Below are positions 39,857 to 41,849 of a stretch of DNA of 41,849 nt, one piece after another. The stretch's first letter is position 1; each line of letters starts with the position of its first letter. Origin of the DNA: a virus; IMG/VR virus record IMGVR_UViG_3300031567_000022, positions 1 through 41,849 of that record; one strand, written 5' to 3'. Both the position numbers and the translations under genes were made by a program. The notes below the pieces were generated by a model. It had not been told where the DNA came from and made no database searches. It saw only the letters and a list, made by a program, of their open reading frames with translations.

Positions 39857-40060
39857 ATTATATGAAAGAAAAAGGGAAAAATAATGAATACTATAGAGGG
39901 AAATATGGGATAGATTGTTCTGATTGTTCTGATTGGGTGGATTTATTCAGATATAGGGTAAAAAACACTGAATAAAAAATGAGACACCTATAGACAGATA
40001 GGGTAAAACACCCAATCAGAACAATCCACCCAATCATCAACCTGAGATTCATACAAAAGA
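39742..40060. other. AT-rich intergenic region with inverted repeats
   Basis: This stretch is much richer in A+T than the rest of the window. It holds TATATATATATC (39826-39838), several copies of TGATTG(T)TCTGATTGGGTG-like sequence and the arms of a long inverted repeat. No gene with a ribosome site is visible. Short frames on both strands start with ATGAATCTCAGGTTG and would encode about 52-residue membrane peptides, but they lack ribosome sites. It could be an unwinding element or origin. Confidence 0.5.
39992..40058. repeat. Inverted copy of part of the 163-bp repeat
   Basis: About 67 bp are the reverse complement of 39717-39783 with about three mismatches, giving a long imperfect inverted repeat with a loop near 208 bp. 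Confidence 0.85.
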
Positions 40061-40160
40061 GGACAAAGTCCTTAGACCTGGACGGGAGGTCTCCGTCCCC
40101 TTGATGAGTAATCAAGATGGAGTGCTCTTCACCTTTTCGTCTCTTTCCCGTGTCCCCAGA

Positions 40161-40253
40161 TGAAGTCTGCTCATCTCCCCTATCCTGGATAGGGGTCATC
40201 TTCATCTCACTTCTGGGACACTGTCCCATTGCATCTCATAAGGTGTCCCAATG
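40161..40253. repeat. 93-bp duplicated intergenic module, copy A
   Basis: Contains TGAAGTCTGC plus a perfect inner hairpin CCCCTATC-CTG-GATAGGGG, then the palindrome TGGGACA-C-TGTCCCA (40214-40228). The copy at 40693-40785 has the same length and about 10 differences. It is related to the 52-bp palindrome family, but the distal arm is shortened to CTTCA. Confidence 0.88.
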
Positions 40254-40262
40254 AAGCGGAAA

Positions 40263-40285
40263 CCCCCGTGGAGAGACCACGGGGG
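40263..40285 (-). terminator. GC-rich hairpin downstream of the 40314-40565 gene
   Basis: CCCCCGTGG (40263-40271), loop AGAGA, CCACGGGGG (40277-40285): a perfect 9-bp stem 29 bp after the gene's stop on the minus strand. There is only a short T run, so efficiency as a terminator is uncertain. Confidence 0.6.
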
Positions 40286-40313
40286 TGAGGAGTGAGGGGT
40301 GAGGAGTTCGGAT

Positions 40314-40565
40314 TCAGGAGTTCGGAGTCAGGATCGGGGCGTCAGGGGGTAAAGGGACAAATACGTATTCACGGTAGTTCGAGTACACCTTGTATCGATC
40401 CCCCCGAGCCCCGATAAAAGCTCCGTCTTCGAACATGATCAACCACACCTCGTCGAGCTCGATCTCTGGGAATGTTTTCAGAAACCCGTCGAGTATGAGC
40501 TTCTGGTTCCGTACTGTGACTCTCTTCACTCGTCGGGTCGATGGTGTCACCTGTTTCGTTTCCAC
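40314..40565 (-). CDS. Small hypothetical protein, family of the right-end genes
   Basis: An 83-residue protein. GTG 40565 with AAAGGAG 6-7 bp upstream is preferred over the TTG at 40601, which lies next to the -10. FEDGAFIGARGDRYKVYSNYREYVFVPLPPD at the C-terminus resembles the end of the broken gene at 41198-41445 (RYKVYSTYRESVYIPVTPD). Not recognised. Its promoter is at 40607-40635. Confidence 0.65.
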   Translation of the reverse strand: METKQVTPSTRRVKRVTVRNQKLILDGFLKTFPEIELDEVWLIMFEDGAFIGARGDRYKVYSNYREYVFVPLPPDAPILTPNS

Positions 40566-40606
40566 CGGTGTCTCCTTTCTGTTGTCATCCCGTTTCTTCA
40601 ATAATG

Positions 40607-40635
40607 ATTATAATACCTCCTCGATGAAAAATCAA
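40607..40635 (-). promoter_or_regulatory. Promoter of the 40314-40565 gene
   Basis: TTGATT-17-TATAAT on the minus strand, with AAATTGG boxes 20 bp apart upstream (about 40640-40667). Promoter and leader closely match the one at the left end, including the CATTATTGAAGAAAC and ACAGAAAGGAGAC leader segments. Confidence 0.87.
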
Positions 40636-40692
40636 TACCCCAATTTGCAGGATTTTGCACCAATTTTCAACACACCACCTCTGATGAATGTG

Positions 40693-40785
40693 TGAAGTCT
40701 GCTCATCTCCCCTATCCAAGATAGGGGTCATCTTCGTCTCACTTATGGGACACTGTCCCATTGCGTCCCATAAAGGGTCCCAATG
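40693..40785. repeat. 93-bp duplicated intergenic module, copy B
   Basis: Second copy of 40161-40253, with the inner hairpin CCCCTATC-CAA-GATAGGGG and the palindrome TGGGACA-C-TGTCCCA at 40746-40760. The loop differs from copy A while both stems are intact. Confidence 0.88.
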
Positions 40786-40790
40786 GGTCC

Positions 40791-40820
40791 ACACCCCCGT
40801 GGAGAGGACCACGGAGGTGT
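40791..40820 (-). terminator. Hairpin downstream of the 40833-41180 gene
   Basis: ACACCCCCGTGG and CCACGGAGGTGT form a 12-bp stem with one mismatch around an AGAGGA loop, 13 bp after the stop. The placement mirrors that at 40263-40285. No T-tract follows, so a role in RNA 3'-end stability is equally possible. Confidence 0.6.
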
Positions 40821-40832
40821 AGGGGTGAGAAA

Positions 40833-41180
40833 TCAGGGGGTGAAGTGACAAAACTCGTAGCCGTCGAACCGAACCTCGATTGCGGCCCGGGGGATACCGT
40901 CGTCAAGGATGACGTCTAGCGAGATGACCCCGTAGGGAGTCCAGCAGTCGTGCCAGCCTCGGGTGAGCCTGGGCGAGGTGCTCCCCGTCCTCTCCCGGTA
41001 CTGTCGTACAGCCTCCCCGTCGACTTTCCGCCAGAGTTGTCTCATATCTTCTCTGGAGACAATAGCCTCTTTCGAAGAGGAGACTACTCGAAATCGTGTC
41101 GAAGTACCCGGGTGTGTGTAGATTTCGACTCGCCCTGTGTCACTTGCCCATCCGGTAGTCAAAAGAACCCAGCCTTCCAT
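40833..41180 (-). CDS. Hypothetical protein
   Basis: A 115-residue protein from ATG 41180 with GGAGG 7 bp upstream. Starts MEGWVLLTTGWASDTGRVEIY and has a central SREDMRQLWRKVDGEAVRQY helix and a C-terminal beta region ending in FDGYEFCHFTP. Not recognised. Likely in one transcript with the two genes upstream at 41198-41608. Confidence 0.6.
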   Translation of the reverse strand: MEGWVLLTTGWASDTGRVEIYTHPGTSTRFRVVSSSKEAIVSREDMRQLWRKVDGEAVRQYRERTGSTSPRLTRGWHDCWTPYGVISLDVILDDGIPRAAIEVRFDGYEFCHFTP

Positions 41181-41197
41181 CTTCTTCCTCCTATCTT

Positions 41198-41445
41198 CTA
41201 GTCGGGGGTGACAGGGATGTATACGGATTCACGGTAGGTTGAGTAGACCTTGTACCGACGCCCCCGTCCTCGTTGACCAGTTCCGGGCTGTGACCCTCTT
41301 CTTTGGAACGGCCACCGGGGGACGTCGTGTCGGTGGGGGCCAGGAGTTGCGTCAACTCCTGGCCCTTCTGCTTCTGGAGTTTCCACCGCTTGGCCAACGG
41401 GTCGAGCAACAGGATCCGGGCGATGAGCTCATTTTTCGTCTTCAT
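41198..41445 (-). pseudogene. Frameshifted small gene of the same family as 40314-40565
   Basis: The start ATG at 41445 opens MKTKNELIARILLLDPLAKRW, but the conserved ending GRRYKVYSTYRESVYIPVTPD with a TAG at 41198-41200 is in another frame. Adding one G to the G5 run near 41264-41268 (C5 on the plus strand) joins them into about 82 residues reading NEDGGRRYKVYS, which matches EDG...RYKVYS in the related gene. So one base is missing, either biologically or by homopolymer error. Without the correction the frame ends at 41191. Confidence 0.6.
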
Positions 41446-41608
41446 CGTCGTCTTCTTCTTCTTCTACCCAGATCTGTTCTACGTACTCCCAGGAGACGAG
41501 CTCCCAGGTTCCATCATAGATCCAATAGTCCAGGCCGATCCGATAGATTGCAACGTGTCCGTTGTCGAACAACTTCACCTTGTCGTCCATCTCTTCCATG
41601 CCTTCCAT
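41429..41608 (-). CDS. Small acidic hypothetical protein
   Basis: A 59-residue protein from ATG 41608 with GGAGG 9 bp upstream, preferred over the TTG at 41647 that lies next to the -10. Contains HVAIYRIGLDYWIYDGTWELVSWEYVE segments with many Trp/Tyr and ends in a very acidic tail (EEEEDDDEDEK). Such small acidic early proteins often act as DNA mimics or inhibitors, but nothing specific supports that here. It overlaps the next gene by 17 bp. Confidence 0.6.
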   Translation of the reverse strand: MEGMEEMDDKVKLFDNGHVAIYRIGLDYWIYDGTWELVSWEYVEQIWVEEEEDDDEDEK

Positions 41609-41638
41609 CGTCCCTTCCTCCCTGTCTATCGTTACCGT

Positions 41639-41734
41639 TTTCTTCAATAATGATTATAATGCCTGCTCGACAAAAAATCAATACCCCAGTTTGCAGATTT
41701 TCGCACCAATTTTGTATGAATCTCAGGTTGAAGA
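41639..41734. repeat. Right copy of the 96-bp inverted repeat
   Basis: Exact reverse complement of 1-96. Carries the promoter of the right-end small genes. Its distal part is also the beginning of the 163-bp repeat at 41687-41849. Confidence 0.93.
41653..41681 (-). promoter_or_regulatory. Promoter of the right-end small genes
   Basis: TTGATT-17-TATAAT on the minus strand, identical to the left-end promoter. Boxes AAACTGG (41686-41692) and AAATTGG (41706-41712) are upstream, 20 bp apart. Confidence 0.87.
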
Positions 41735-41849
41735 TTGGGTGGATTGTTCTGATTGGGTGTTTTACCTTATCTGTCTTAGTGGTCTTTTTTGTCCCAAAAC
41801 TGTCCCAAATTTGCTCTTATATATATATCTTTATTACCATCACCCAATC
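41687..41849. repeat. 163-bp repeat, right-end copy
   Basis: Identical to 39694-39856. The window ends exactly at the last base of the identity, as expected if the assembly broke where repeat copies diverge. No gene with a ribosome site lies between 41735 and 41849. Confidence 0.93.

Noticed and set aside
39348-39884. A 178-residue plus-strand frame covering 39348-39884
   Set aside because: Its first part is opposite the winged-helix gene and promoter; only the last 53 codons might be meaningful, and those lack a ribosome site.
1-41849. Terminal inverted repeats of a linear genome with protein-primed replication
   Set aside because: The right copy of the 96-bp repeat is followed by 115 further bases and no protein-primed polymerase gene is present, so the repeats are not true termini on this evidence.

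Overview
The window is most of the genome of a tailed, long-tailed (siphovirus-type) double-stranded DNA phage of a bacterium. The evidence is a complete left-to-right head, neck, tail and lysis order on the plus strand (terminase, portal, minor head protein, protease/scaffold, capsid, connectors, tail tube, chaperone, tape measure, distal tail, baseplate, holin, amidase), strong AGGAG-type ribosome sites, overlapping ATGA/GTGA gene junctions and sigma70-like promoters. The host cannot be named from the sequence. The only host-related clue is a lone element resembling a type I-C CRISPR repeat, which would fit a host with that system. I see no tRNA, rRNA, integrase, repressor, polymerase, primase or helicase, so either the phage relies on the host for replication or part of the genome is missing beyond the ends, which lie in repeats.

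Layout. Positions 1-764 hold a repeat-borne promoter, a broken small zinc-ribbon gene, an array of short repeats in helical register, and the promoter of the late operon. Positions 765-31556 (+) are the morphogenesis and lysis genes, tightly coupled. Two blocks unrelated to assembly are inserted: 9086-12598 (nucleotide-sugar dehydratase, reductase, glycosyltransferase, sugar C-methyltransferase) and 15717-19111 (a glycosyltransferase and a 906-residue protein with three glycosyltransferase domains). Together they look like a pathway that makes an unusual deoxysugar and attaches it to virion proteins or host surface glycans. Several tail proteins carry inserted beta-propeller, lectin-like or C1q-like modules, consistent with carbohydrate-rich host recognition.

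Positions 31536-41647 (-) hold accessory genes: a DUF932 protein with its own promoter; an operon from 39617 down to 33153 (winged helix, small proteins, two membrane proteins, a membrane-anchored P-loop ATPase with zinc ribbon, two FemAB/GNAT-like paralogues, a HAD nucleotidase, a cysteine-cluster protein); and small genes near the right end. Intergenic regions here are built from repeated modules: identical promoter/leader cassettes, nested palindromes, duplicated 93-bp blocks and an AT-rich repeat.

The most striking signal is at 19126-19196. A near-consensus promoter (TTGACC-17-TATAAT) fires almost directly into a single 29-nt copy of a type I-C-like CRISPR repeat, with no second repeat and no cas genes. 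This is the layout expected of an RNA anti-CRISPR (Racr, a solitary repeat unit). The promoter shares an AAATTGG box beside the -35 with the other promoters found in the window, so it appears to belong to the phage's own promoter family.
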